Below, piece after piece: positions 11,277 to 21,856 of a DNA stretch of 64,000 bases. The stretch is taken from the NCBI GenBank assembly GCA_040954595.2, contig CM082596.2:9734001-9798000 (forward strand). Reading direction: 5' to 3'. Each line of letters begins with the position of its first letter. Position 1 is the stretch's first letter. The position numbers were made by a program, and so were the translations under genes. The notes below the pieces were generated by a model. That model saw nothing but the letters and a program-made list of their open reading frames with translations. It searched no databases and had not been told where the DNA came from. This DNA is from Balanoglossus misakiensis. Taxonomy: Eukaryota > Hemichordata.

Positions 11277-11623
11277 AGTCGATCGATCGATACGTGCCTT
11301 TGACCAGAATGCCGGCTTTCCAGCTATATCGGTCGCTCCAAAAAAAAAATTTGAGATCGCAAAAATTCACACTTTTTTTGCTATAATATCTCAGAAGCTA
11401 AACAAGAAGGTGCTTAAAATATGACTGAAAACAAAAATACAGCTGCGAATTCGAGAAATTCTTACCTTGAAAAGTTTTATCGGCGTCGCCACTTCCGTCA
11501 ACAAACCGCTGAGCCTGTGTTTATGAGCTGTCATCAACTCATCAGGGGCGTACACCCAGTGGCCTCGCTTTGAGGTCAAATTCATGATAGCCACAAGAGG
11601 GCGCTAGACTTATGAAACCCGTG
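11277..11623 (-). repeat. Right terminal inverted repeat with exon-like ORF and donor
   Basis: The inverted copy of the left end. On the minus strand the same small frame runs to AAG/GTAAGA at 11466/11465, here with nine additional codons (an in-frame 27-bp difference from the left copy). It lies upstream of the YqaJ first coding exon. The single mismatches to the left arm are few, so the arms are homogenised or the element is young. Confidence 0.7.
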
Positions 11624-12735
11624 TATTTGTTTCTATGTATTGGGATTTACAGGGACTTTGCTATATCTCAGGGATTCTCCTGAGGCAGATCTCTAGAATG
11701 TGTGAAGAAGTGTTCTGATCATCACATTTCATTTGACCTTCTTTGCAAATTCAGAGATTGTCTGTGGAGCGAATTGCTACAGGAATTTCATGTGCATGAT
11801 GTGAGTAATCCCACTGCTGATGCATCCACCAGTTTGTTTTTTGGCTGGTTGAATGCAGCAGCAGTGACAGACTCTCACATGAATTTCATTTACAATATTC
11901 TTCTACAACATTTACAAGGAATTTTCCTCTTTCGACAGGGCACGAGCTTCAATTCACCCACTTACCTACGGGCTTGACGACATCTCCTTCGCACCCTGTG
12001 GCACGGTCGGAATCACCCCACTTACCAAATGATTGATGTCTATGACGAGACCGACCGTGCCCGGTATCCACCAATACTTCTCCAAACTCTGGAGAAGTAC
12101 GAGGCCATTTCACGATCTGGTAGGCCTGATGCCCATTAAGGTGCGGACGCCGTCCTGGAGGAGTACGACTAAAACAACAAGGCCTGAGCTCCTCCAGTGC
12201 CCGATTCAGGTAAGTGGGTTGTCATCTGTAGCAGGCATGATGCCCTGGCCAGTCTGAGAAAGATAGTCTTCTCAGTCGTTAGCCTTGTAAACCCCGAGTC
12301 GTTGGAACGTAGCCGCCCAGGCTACTCTAACGACTTGACGGGTTTCAGGGGACGACTGAGACAGACATCTTATGTCAAGTATCAGGATGGTCGGTCTCCT
12401 ATTACCATCTCAGGAGATGCTATGGATAGACACATTGGCAATTATAACATCAATGCCGAAGAAAGAAGACGTTCCCTGGTAAGTATCATCTGCCAAGGTA
12501 AGTCTCCAGGCACTGGCAAAAAAATACTACTTGTTACAGAAAAAGAAAGAGCAGAAATTGAAAGAGAAGAAAAAAAAAACAAATGCCACACTTCGACACG
12601 AATGCAACGACATAATTCAGACACTACCGTTAACATACAGAACATCACTGCATACACAACTACGACGGGCAACAAACAAATCCAAGCTCCTGGAATTACT
12701 GCACAGTGTGCATGATTTATAAGGGGCTATTACAG

Positions 12736-12792
12736 AAGTGTTTGAATTTGAAATGCAACAGTAAAATTATTAGTGTATTTCAAATTCAAACA
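12736..12792. repeat. Short palindrome
   Basis: GTGTTTGAATTTGAAAT at 12738 is repeated as its complement ending at 12792, with a ~22-base loop rich in AT. It lies directly after the last recognisable part of the DUF6589-like pseudogene. No function is inferred. Confidence 0.7.
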
Positions 12793-13265
12793 CCCATTCC
12801 CCTTGTCTATCATATTAACTGTGCACAAAACACAGTATTGGCAAAACAGAAATACACTGCACAGTACACAATTGAATTACAGTGGCTACAGATTTTATTG
12901 ATTTATAAAAAAAAATCTTTTTTTGGTCATATTTCACAGTTTATCTATTAGTTTACCATGTATCTCTATTCTTTTTTTTTACTTTCCATGATTTAATCTC
13001 GTTTTTGTGTGTATCTTTTTTTCAATTATGTTTAGTCCTCTTGAGGAGCAGCTGTCACTGAAAACTACTGCCACTGTACTTGCTGACCAGCTGAGGAGAT
13101 TATTGATTTTCTATATTCTAATCAACAGAATTTATATATTTTTTAATTATATTTTTATTGAAAAATTATTTGAAGGTTTCTAAATAGGAATGAAACAAAT
13201 GAATTACGTTTTGTATTATAACCCAACATTGAAACATTATTCCAGTCAATCATGTGATAAAAATT
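12793..13265. other. Non-coding AT-rich stretch
   Basis: No supported gene. It contains T-runs and several AATTAT-rich segments between the pseudogene and the LINE 3' end. Confidence 0.45.
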
Positions 13266-13267
13266 CA

Positions 13268-14975
13268 AATTATGATAATAATAATAATAATAATTTATTT
13301 GTATAGCGTCAGTATCCACAAAAAATGTGATCAATGACGCTTAAAGCAAAAGTACAATACAACAAATGGCTAAAACACAGATTTAAAAAGTAAAGTTTTA
13401 ACATTTGATTTAAAAACAGATAAGTCTGGTGCCTGGCGAATGGTGAGTGGAAGATTATTCCAAAGAATTGGAGCAGCAACAGTAAAAGCACGATCACCAT
13501 AACTCTTGGTGCGTGATCGAACAGGGCAGAGTTTGAACTGATCAGCTGACCTTAAATTGCGACACGGAACATATAGATTAGTCATGCTAGAAAGATAGAT
13601 TGGACCAAGTTTATGAATGGATTTAAAAATGAGAACTAACATCTTAAAAACAATACGCTCTGTAACAGGTAGCCAGTGCAACTGATACAAAATTGGAGTG
13701 ATGTGACAGGTGATTTTTGAACGAGTTACAATTCTAGCAGCAATATTCTGAACGCGTTGGATACGGTTGATTGAATACTTCGGGAGCCCAAATAAAAGTG
13801 AATTACATGAATCAATTCGAGACGTAATGAATGCATGAACTAATTGCTCTGTAGCAGAATGAGATAAATATTTGCGGATAAGCGCAATGCGACGTAAATG
13901 AAAAGTGGCAGAGCGGCAGATCTGTCCAATATGTGGCTTCATTGTCAGACAAGAGTCAAGGATCACTCCAAGGCTCTTAGCCTGACAATGGACGGGAATC
14001 AGAGAATCGCCAACACGAATTTCTGAAATCCCTCTAGCAGACAGATCACCCAAAATACCAGAGAAAATAACAAATTCAGTCTTATCATCGTTTAAGCACA
14101 AGAAGTTTTCAGACATCCAAAACCTAACATCAGATATACAAAGTTCAAGATTTGAAACAGTTCTTGCTGCGTTGTCTTTACTAAAAGACATATAAAGTGA
14201 AGAGTCATCTGCATAAAAACTATAAAGACAACCATGACTTTGAACCAATTCACCTAATGGAGACGTGTACATATTGAAAAGTATGGGACCAAGAACTGAT
14301 CCCTGTGGTACCCCAGTGTCGAGCGGATAAAAAGGTGATTGGGTGGAATTTACAAGTACACACTGACTACGATTGGAAAGGTATGACTTAAACCACATGA
14401 GAACAGTATCAGAGAGACCAAAGCGGTCTCTTAAGCGATTGAGTAAAATGGTATGGTTCACAGTGTCAAATGCTGCGGAAAGATCGAGTAATACCAAGAA
14501 AACATCTCTTTTTTCATCAAGAGCAAGCAAAATGTCATTTGTTACTTTGAGGAGAGCAGTCTCAGTACTGTGTCCTGGCTTGTAAGCAGATTGCAAAGGC
14601 TCGTCCAATGAATGGTTGACAATGTGAGAAGTCAGTCTCTTGGCAACAATACGTTCCAGGATCTTCGACAAAAACGGCAGGTTGGATACAGGACGGAAAT
14701 TTTTGAGAACTTCATGATCAAGAGATGGCTTTTTAAGTAGAGGTTTAACGACGGCTTCCTTGAAATGAGCAGGTACAACACCATACTGCAGAGAGTTATT
14801 GAAGATTTCTGTGATATGTGGTAACAAAACTTGTAAAATGTCAGAATGTTTGAAGATCTTGGTTGGAATCGGATCAAGGCGACAAGTAGATGAAGGCGAT
14901 GCACGAATAACCTTGTCAATTTCATCAGCAGTTGTAGGCTCAAAGGCATTAAGGCGACAATCGGATTTCAAATAT
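13268..14975 (-). mobile_element. 5'-truncated L2-type LINE with (TTA)n tail
   Basis: On the minus strand the open RT frame is followed by GACGCTATACAAATAAA and then a (TTA)n tail at about 13275-13294. That combination, a GCGCTATA-type 3' end plus a short trinucleotide tail, is characteristic of L2/CR1-group LINEs. The endonuclease part is absent, so reverse transcription stopped early. Confidence 0.8.
13370..14971 (-). CDS. L2-type LINE reverse transcriptase (ORF2 C-terminal two thirds)
   Basis: An open frame of 533 codons begins MKSDCRLNAFEPTTADEI. RT motifs appear in order: [49 protein letters not shown] (catalytic Asp), GVPQGSVLGPILF, and FYADDSSLY (the YADD catalytic pair). The C-terminal L2 domain contains RVQNIAARIVTRS, LHWLPVTERIVFK and YGDRAFTVAAPILWN. 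The enzyme copies LINE RNA at a nicked target. There are no internal stops, so this is a recent insertion, but without the APE endonuclease and the 5' UTR it cannot be autonomous. Family full-length ORF2 is about 900-1000 residues. The start given is only the first Met after truncation. Confidence 0.9.
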   Translation of the reverse strand: MKSDCRLNAFEPTTADEIDKVIRASPSSTCRLDPIPTKIFKHSDILQVLLPHITEIFNNSLQYGVVPAHFKEAVVKPLLKKPSLDHEVLKNFRPVSNLPFLSKILERIVAKRLTSHIVNHSLDEPLQSAYKPGHSTETALLKVTNDILLALDEKRDVFLVLLDLSAAFDTVNHTILLNRLRDRFGLSDTVLMWFKSYLSNRSQCVLVNSTQSPFYPLDTGVPQGSVLGPILFNMYTSPLGELVQSHGCLYSFYADDSSLYMSFSKDNAARTVSNLELCISDVRFWMSENFLCLNDDKTEFVIFSGILGDLSARGISEIRVGDSLIPVHCQAKSLGVILDSCLTMKPHIGQICRSATFHLRRIALIRKYLSHSATEQLVHAFITSRIDSCNSLLFGLPKYSINRIQRVQNIAARIVTRSKITCHITPILYQLHWLPVTERIVFKMLVLIFKSIHKLGPIYLSSMTNLYVPCRNLRSADQFKLCPVRSRTKSYGDRAFTVAAPILWNNLPLTIRQAPDLSVFKSNVKTLLFKSVF

Positions 14976-15631
14976 GATCATTTCCGAATTTCATTTGTTT
15001 AAAATCATGACACATTTTTTTTTCCTATTTAGAAACCTATTCAACTAACACTTCAGGTGCAATGTTTTACTTTTATTTTATGCTTTAATTACATTTTTAT
15101 TATCTTTTAGGTTTATTTATTCTTTTACGATTAATTTTTATTTGTTGGCAAAATATTGAGTGTCATTTAATTTTTTTTTATAATAAACTTGGTTTCATAT
15201 ATTATTTAAATACAGCAATCATTTCTTTCGCCAAATTGGATCCCAGTGTTATTTTCTTTTATCATTATTTATAAATTATGGGAGTTGATTTGTTAATGGG
15301 TATGGGGTTGGATTGTGTGGGTTCGGGGTTGATAAAGTTGAGAGAGAGTTTTGTGCATTGTTATAATAATCATGAATTGAATGTAATTTTATATGAATTT
15401 TGTAGTTCTTTGTAATAAAAATTTGATAATCTCAAATAGTGGTCAGTTGTGAGGAGTCATTTATTTCAATTTCATGCCATTTTTATTTTAGCTTTTTGAC
15501 AATTGGAAGTTTACAAAATTATGCATTTATACAATTATTTTTTTTTCAAAAATACAGTCATTTCAATAAAACAAATTACAAAAGTGGCAACATCATGCAA
15601 TGTAATTTTAATTTCTTGGCAGTAGAAACAT
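14976..15631. other. Non-coding AT-rich stretch
   Basis: No gene seen; T-rich with several AATAAA/TTTATT hexamers. It ends at a small MITE. Confidence 0.45.
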
Positions 15632-15846
15632 CAGTGTTTCATCTAGGGGGAGGGGGGATTCACCCCCTTGTTGACATGATAGCACCCCTTAGGAACTTGT
15701 CATGGGGGGGGGGCAATGCCCCTTAAAATGATGCTGTGTACATGTTGGAGATATTACAGTCTGCCTTGGAGAGTGGAAACCCCCCTAAATATTCTGGCAA
15801 TGGGGGACGTATCCCCCCTGTTGATGCCATCCTAAATGAAACACTG
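15632..15846. mobile_element. 215-bp MITE, TIR CAGTGTTTCATYTAGG
   Basis: The left end reads CAGTGTTTCATCTAGG and the right end is the complement of CAGTGTTTCATTTAGG. The interior has several CCCCC/GGGGG blocks. Flanks AAACAT and AAATAT are similar but not a clean duplication. A relative lies at 62383. The CAGTG start recalls hAT-type ends, but without an 8-bp duplication this is inference. Confidence 0.65.
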
Positions 15847-16077
15847 AAATATGAGTTAAGACAAATTAACTATACTCGGTGACTGAAGAAACTGTATAAC
15901 ATAAATAACACCATGTGTATATGACAGATGTCCGGGATATAATTTGTAAACCTACCACAATATAAAGCGCTTCGACGTAAACATCACCGGCGGTTCAAGT
16001 TGCAGAATTTTCATTTGATTTCACCGTTTTACTGTCAGGTTATCTGGCCGATTCCCCCGATGCTTCTAGATCAATAA

Positions 16078-16454
16078 TTAATCCATACACAAATACCAAT
16101 TATTCCCTACCTTGATCGAAAATAACGGTTTAAAAACTCCTGACTCATCATGACGAAGTACATGAAACTTTGTCCAAGAGCATAAGCCAAATGTCATTTG
16201 AGGTTTGACGGCGTTCTGATCGTATGGGTTGGATTTCTCCCGCAGAAGGCGATACCCAGCACCGACAGTAAGCGCACCTTTATAGTGGTGCATCGCCACT
16301 GCCAGTACTTGGTGTACGATGAGTGAAGGCATTCTCTGAAGAGTATAGTATTGTGACACGATGACCTGGTGATGGTGTTCGCTCGCCTGCTTTTTCGGTT
16401 GTGCGGGGCTTGTTGTGTCGCTGTCGTCAAAAATAGTGTAGGCGCCGAAATCAA
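16078..16454 (-). pseudogene. HIRAN-like exon fragment
   Basis: A minus-strand frame contains HHYKGALTVGAGYRLLREKS followed by NPYDQNAVK. The pattern xHHYKGxLxVGxxxxLxREKxNPYDxNAV resembles the start of HIRAN-like domains found in many multicopy invertebrate genes. The similarity ends after the NAV motif, where a splice donor or decay is likely. It is too short to call a gene, and no flanking exons were found. Confidence 0.35.
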
Positions 16455-17254
16455 AATTTATTATTTTTAAAAAGCACTGGTGAAATGTTTTCTTATTGAC
16501 CCGGAAGCAAGTTTGACTCGTACTTTCGTGTTTTTAATTGACGGGATATCCCCAGCGTATTTCACCCCAAAATTACATTTGAATAAAAAGGTCGTAATTT
16601 TCATACCAAAGAGCGGGAAAAGACGTATTTCCAAAGAAGTCATTTGTCAGATCGCGTTCTACATATTAACGATATGTTAATTTTTATGCTAATAAGCAAC
16701 TCCTAATATGGGTCATCGATGCGACTGTATTATACGGTAGGTATTTCACTCAGTGATATACCCCGTCTTGAACTATTTAGGAGAATGCGCTGAAATCATC
16801 ACACAGCGTTGACTAGGTGATCGGCGTGATAGTTCGCTGCGCGCGCGAGCGACGTACGGGGCATAGGACTTTAGTGGAGAGGGATGTTGTAAAATTGGGT
16901 TATTAGAAGCTGTAATAAAGTTTTCAAAGCTGGAGTTTTTTGTCATGTTGAATGTATCACATTTACTTCTTCGGAATTCTCAATGCGAAATAATCGTTAA
17001 CATGATATTTTGAAAGAGAACGTAGGCAATTGTATTTAGAATGCAGATGTGCCCATCGTAATGAAAGCTGCCAGCCCCCTGAGAATAATACTACGGCCTA
17101 CACGTTGATCACCTGATCGCATCGCCCTGTCTCACTTGGCTATGGGTGCCTGCCGTGATCCAAGGGCGCCCGGTTCAAATTTCTGGCCGTGAAATTGTTT
17201 TTCTCGACGCATTTTCGCAAATTGTATTGTTTTATAGGTAGGCATGTATGATAA
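16455..17254. other. Non-coding; possible tRNA-derived SINE head near 17137-17190
   Basis: No protein gene supported. At 17137-17190 TTGGCTATGGGTG is followed 23 bases later by GGTTCAAATTTC, which resembles Pol III A and B boxes but with shorter spacing than a tRNA. A CpG-rich patch (GCGCGCGAGCGACG) is near 16838. Confidence 0.3.
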
Positions 17255-17382
17255 AGGGGTTATTACACGAATTTTGGTCGATAACGCGAGTGATGTCCGT
17301 ATATCATGCAAAGCAACGAGTCAGAATACGGACATCACTCGAATACGACGCGTTATCGACCAAATTTAGTGTAATAACCCCT
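17255..17382. repeat. Foldback/hairpin element, ~128 bp
   Basis: The arms are inverted: GGGGTTATTACACGAATTTT with GTCGATAACGCG and GTGATGTCCGTAT, mirrored on the right with small gaps (for example ATACGGACATCAC). The loop is about 25 bases. A MITE-like palindrome with no coding capacity. Confidence 0.75.
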
Positions 17383-17689
17383 AATTATCTTCCGCTGTCA
17401 AAACAATCTTCTGGAAAGTTGACTATACATGAAACACGGTAATATGGTATGGTATGGTTTGGGCATCGTTTAGAGGTTATAAACGGCTAGCGAGGGTATT
17501 TGGTTGCGGATATAAGACCTCTCAGGTGAAAATTAGCATATTTGGCGGGAAATAATCACCGAGCGATTCTAACTTGAAGTTCGGAAAGGCGAAAAAAAGT
17601 TGACTGGGCTGGATTTGGATTACACGGCCACCCTGCACTTTTGCTTGAAAATATTAAAGCATATTACCTCATATGAGATTCTAGACGGC

Positions 17690-18720
17690 AACAAACTTCA
17701 ACTGCACCACAAAAGAGTGATTATGCGTGTTGTGTGTAAGGGCATAACACAGACACTATAAGTTGTGTGAAGGGGTAAATCGATTAACCATGTTAGAAAT
17801 GTACTCCAGGGTAAGGCCATGAATGGCATTGATGTACTCCAGGGTAAGGCCATGAATGGCATTGTATTTAAGAAGCAATATCTTGTAATCAATCCTGGCA
17901 CAAACTGGTAGCCAATCCAGAGTGATGAGGGCAAGAGTGATGTGTTAAAACTTCTTCGACCGGGTGATGATATTTGCTGCTGTGTTTTGTAATCACTGAA
18001 GTAGATTTACTGCAGATTGAGGAAGACCAAACAGTAACGAATTGAAGTATTCAAGTTTGGTTGAAAGAACTACACGAATTCAATCCTTAGAAGATAGGTA
18101 CTTTCGTATTGATCCGATGTGTCGACGATAAAAAAAAACGTGGACATACATGTATTCTTGATGGGCTGGTTATAAATATGGATACTATCAAAGACAGCTC
18201 CCAGATTACACGTTGCTGTTACCAGAGAGATGGATGCAGAGCCCATGTTGGAGGATGGAATAGGATCAAGAAGATGAGCGAATATCAACGACTTCGGTTT
18301 TGTTTAGCTGTAGTTTATTCAGTGTCATCCATGCCTTCGATGCAGATCTCCAGAGATTGGACGATAGAGGGTGGATCTTGCGGAGAAAAAGCAAGGTATA
18401 GTAGTTTATCATCGGCGTACTGATGAAATTGTGGTTGTGGTGACGATTCAGTTTACAAAGTGGGGCTATATAAATGGCGAAGAACAGAGGGCCAAGGACA
18501 GAGCCGCGTAGGCCCAATACGATAGGTGAATGTGAACTTGCAGTGTTTTCGATGATTACAGTTTGGTATCTATTTTGAATGTAAGATGTTAAACCATGTT
18601 AATACTGTGTCTGTAATGCCAAGGTTCGATAGTCTACGAATAAGTATCCCGTGATCAATGGAATCGAATGCGGCGGAGAGGTCAAGTAAGATCAGTAGTG
18701 CATACTTTTCAGAGTCGTAC
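17690..18720 (-). pseudogene. Degenerate L2/CR1-type LINE reverse transcriptase
   Basis: The minus strand shows LINE RT in broken frames. Near 18500 it has RGSVLGPLFFAIYIAPLCKL, then a QYADDKLLYLA stretch in another frame. Near 17900 the C-terminal LDWLPVCARIDYKILLLKYN is seen. Many stops and frame shifts mark an old copy. A 33-bp segment containing CCAGGGTAAGGCCATGAATG is duplicated in tandem at about 17801-17870, adding eleven codons to the old frame. Confidence 0.65.
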
Positions 18721-18760
18721 TACCGCTGGAATATTATTGTAGTTCATACATTAGGGACAT

Positions 18761-19247
18761 TGTAGCGATGAGGTAACGGCCTGTGACGAGAACAGTGATC
18801 CACGGAGACACGTATCTGATTCACGTTCATTTATTGTCGAGAATTACTCCAGTACATCAAATATGTCCAGTTAAGTATGTGAGGAAGGCTCAGTAGCCTG
18901 AGGTACATACATCTCCCGTTAGATTATTCTCCTCCCCCAACTTTGCAAACAAAGTTCTCTTATAATTACTTTTCTCAAGGCGTGGTTAATCATGTCAAAT
19001 ATCACAAATACAATGTGTTACAATTTCATAAGGCATCAATTCAACTATATACGTACCAAATTACATAGAGCGTTATATAATAAAGTCAGTTCGATGATGA
19101 TTGACACTCAGAGCAGTCAATTAAACACCAACTCCCCCTATCTACTTCAAATACATAAAATAAAAATACTATCAAACATTGACATTCCCGAGCTTTAAGT
19201 ATAATTGACCCTTAAAATCATATTTGACCTTTGTACAGATCATAACA
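18761..19247 (-). repeat. Candidate 3' LTR of the chromodomain gypsy element
   Basis: On the minus strand a purine tract AAACAAGGGGAG (about 19248-19259) is followed at once by TGTTATGATC, and a matching ..CGCTACA end is at 18761. This is the expected polypurine tract and TG..CA structure for a 3' LTR of about 487 bp. No second LTR is present to confirm it. Confidence 0.45.
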
Positions 19248-19776
19248 CTCCCCTTGTTTTAAAGCAATGCGTCCCGCATTGGACATAAGTTTCTTAATTA
19301 AGAAGATAATGCTATAAAATACAACTTGCTAAATCGGTTATCTCTGTGGTTTCTTTATACAAACACATAGCCATTACAAGGGACTATTTACACAAACTGG
19401 GCCAACTATTTAGGTCATCAAACGAACGAAAAATTCAACTCAAAACATTTTTCTCCAGTGTTAAAATCTCTGCAACTTCAAACTTCACTGGTAATTTCTT
19501 TATAACTTTAATACATCAACACATTTAAACAGAGTGACACGGGAACCAGGTTGCATAGCACATACAACTAAACTCAGCAAACAACGGATAAAAAATGTCA
19601 TTCGACAACTTGCGTAACATTTAAACGAATCAAGGGACACGCCAATCGTATTCTCACTCATACAGACTGGCCAACACTCATACCTCTCAGTCGTGTTCAA
19701 ACTCTCATTTCAGTCAACCACGTGTCTCCATTTTCCTTGTTTTTTTTGTTACGCGCATATTTCTCTGTCCATAGAT

Positions 19777-19983
19777 TTAAATGTGCAAGTGTGCTACAAC
19801 CCGTTTCCCCTTTATCTTTACAGGATTTCTCATCAAATACTCTTTTGCAATTTCATTCAAATTGTCTTCATCCTCCCACGTATTATGTTTGGTTGAATTA
19901 TTCTTCCACTTAACCAAATACTGTAATTTCCCATTTCTATGTCGACCCTTCAACACATTTTCTATTTCGTAAATGGCTCAGAA
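19777..19983 (-). pseudogene. Chromodomain at the C-terminus of Ty3/gypsy integrase
   Basis: A minus-strand frame reads YEIENVLKGRHRNGKLQYLV, then KWK and NTWEDEDNLNE, the chromodomain pattern (aromatic Y, VKW, TWE). It ends at TAA 19777-19779. It follows the integrase C-terminal part but in another frame, so a frameshift separates them. Chromodomains on gypsy integrases steer insertion to modified histones; that is family knowledge and suggests a chromovirus-type element. Confidence 0.65.
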
Positions 19984-20000
19984 GCTTTGTTCTGACAATT

Positions 20001-21259
20001 TCAATTGTTATTAGTTTCATCGATAGCACTGGGATTTGTCCTTGACGACAAATCTCTCAATTCCAATCCCTCAATTTGATCAGAACCATTCTCTGATTCA
20101 TTTATGTCTGCTTTAGGACTTTGACATATTTCGGTCCCATTTTCATAATTTTTGGTATCTGGTGAGGATGAGTCAAACTCTGAGGGGCGCAAATAAGCTC
20201 TTTTTAGCCTATTCACATGTATGCCTTTACGATAATTCCTGGTGCTATTGATGAAACGTAACTTGTAATTAACAGGACCCGCCTTCTCAGAAATAATGTA
20301 AGGACCTGTCCACTTATGTACGAATTTCTTATTAACTCCTGGTTTAACATCAGGTGTGTATAAATATACAGGATCCCCCACTTTAAGATTTTGTGACCGT
20401 TGGATATTTTGATCATAACGGTCCTTCATATTCTGTCGACCTATATTCTCTTTGGCGATTTTATGAGCTATCTCCCTCTTAGCAGCTAAATGTTTAAGGT
20501 GTGTATCTATATGTCTTGTCCTCCCTTCAACTGGCTGGAATTCAACATCCATGGGCAATGTGGGATGCCGACCTTATAACACATAATACGGGCTGAACCC
20601 ACTGGACTCTTGAGGACTAACTCTATACGCGAAAAGCACTGAACTTAGGTACCGATACCAATCTTTCTGTTTATTATCGACAAACATGGACAGCATGTCG
20701 ACTAGGCAACCATTGAAACGTTCTGTAAGGCCATTGGTCTGTGGACGATAAGGGGTAGAAACTTTACTCTGGATGTTGAAATATTTGCAAGTTTCGTGAA
20801 CTACCTGGGATAAAAAAATTCGATCCCTCATTACTCAGCAAAACTCTGGGGCTTCCATAAGTAGCAATTACTTCATCAAACAAGATCTTAGCAACTGTCA
20901 GCTCGTGCATTACGTAATGGATATGCTACTGGAAACTTAGTAAAGTAATGAGTAAGTACTAAGATGTATTTATGGCCATCATAAGTTCTAGGGAGGGGTC
21001 CCACAATATCCATACCCAGTCGGTCCCAGGGTCCTGATACTGGAATAGGTAACAACTTAGCATGAGTAGGGGGTGTGGCTCTCTTTCGTGTGTGACAATG
21101 TGCGCATGTCTTTACGTACATGTCAACATCCCGGGGCATCCTTTCCCAAAAATACCTCTGTCTTAAAACTCCCAACGTTTTAGTGTATCCTAAATGTCCC
21201 GCTAAAACACAATCATGAGCCCACCGCAGCACATAATTTCTTGAGGACTTAGTTATCAC
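20001..21259 (-). pseudogene. Ty3/gypsy integrase, frame-broken
   Basis: Three minus-strand frames follow one another. 21259-20888 has the H2C2 zinc finger (AGHLGYTK, then CAHCHTRK) and the first catalytic Asp (LGMDIVGPLPR). 20831-20574 has the core with STPYRPQTNGLTERFNG, whose Glu is catalytic. 20558-20001 has the C-terminal domain (KVGDPVYLYTPDVKPG, KWTGPYIISEKAG, LKRAYLRPSEFDSSS). Breaks occur near 20570, 20825 (an A-run) and 20885. The position usually held by the second catalytic Asp reads Asn (LLSNEGSNF, codon about 20830-20832). RT and RNase H of this copy are missing upstream. Confidence 0.8.
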
Positions 21260-21439
21260 AACCTGTCTAACACAATCTAATTAACCAGCTGATTTCCCCT
21301 TGTTTCCAAAGATGGAAGAGAATAATCTAACGGGAGATGGGAGTACCTCAGGCTACTGAGTTCGTTCCCTTCCTCATGTACTTTACTGGGCGTATTTGAT
21401 GTACTATAATAATTATGGATAATAAATGAACGTGGATCA

Positions 21440-21856
21440 GGTACGTGTCTCCATGGATCACCTGGAAGTGAAATGGTTATTCCAGTGAAAGTGCCGTATA
21501 AATATTTTACTGGAGTTTTAGATTTTATTTCTGATAAACGAACACGATTAACGCCGGCTATTTTGGCAGCTTAGGTGTTGGCCTATTCGAATAAGAATTT
21601 TCTTCCCATGCGAGTTGTAAACACTTTGGATACAGTGGTCAAAATTAAGAAAAACAGTGTTGTTGGAAAGTTTTCGCCCTTGCCCTGTAATAGTCGAATA
21701 ATCCCACTCGATAATAATGCCATTAATTGTGTCTCACCTGAAGGGCCCCATACACAGAAAGAGACGGATTATTTGATGGGTCAATTGAAGCTTAATGAAT
21801 TAGAGATAACTAAGGCTCAGCGTAAACAGCTTAGAGATGTTTACTGCACAATATAG
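21440..21856 (+). pseudogene. Ty3/gypsy pol fragment between protease and RT
   Basis: The plus-strand frame contains ITIPVKVPYKYFTGVLDF and, after a stop, NFLPMRVVNTLDTVVKIKK and VVGKFSPLP, typical of the spacer just before gypsy RT. It ends where the Penelope-like element begins, and the RT continues beyond that element at about 23053. This is the opposite orientation to the integrase at 20001-21259. Confidence 0.6.

Larger units (their letters stand above)
6550..11623. mobile_element. Full-length ISL2EU-type DNA transposon (~5.07 kb)
   Basis: Long terminal inverted repeats of about 345 bp (roughly 6550-6895 and 11277-11623) begin CACGGGTTTCATAAGTCT. They are flanked by TA at 6548-6549 and 11624-11625, read as a 2-bp target duplication. 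Inside are two convergent genes: a THAP plus DDE transposase (+, 7138-8784) and a SAP-SWIM-YqaJ nuclease (-, 11044-8946). This gene pair and a 2-bp duplication are the known hallmarks of the ISL2EU (IS4EU-related) superfamily. Both coding frames are open, so the copy may be autonomous. The right TIR has about 27 bp (near 11469-11495) that the left lacks. The element interrupts the DUF6589-like pseudogene. Confidence 0.88.
5054..12722 (+). pseudogene. Decayed DUF6589-like multi-exon gene, split by ISL2EU insertion
   Basis: Successive plus-strand blocks read as one protein. A Lys/Glu coiled coil spans 5058-5111 and 5220-5388, with intron 5112-5219 (GTAATT..TTTTCAG, phase kept). The next blocks are 5440-5830 (contains LTRSRLAVDLMGHVT) and 5836-6190 with a CxxC pair (ICPKCGF, CRRCG), then 6200-6548 (MEWVIIRCDGL, GLLHEEINAVKSY). 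After the transposon, 11624-11977 contains VKKCSDHHISFDLL, and 12000-12722 contains GRNHPTYQMIDVYDE and RHDALASLRK. The order and wording (GLLHEE.., KKCSDHH, NHP.YQ..D) resemble large invertebrate proteins annotated DUF6589, a family I know only loosely and whose function is unknown. In-frame stops (for example near 5725, 6219, 11676, 12140) and a slip in the G-run near 5275 show decay. The 6548/11624 junction restores continuity, so the transposon landed inside it. Confidence 0.55.

Noticed and set aside
17137-17190. Possible tRNA gene
   Set aside because: A- and B-box-like words are only about 23 bases apart and no cloverleaf forms; at most a decayed SINE head.
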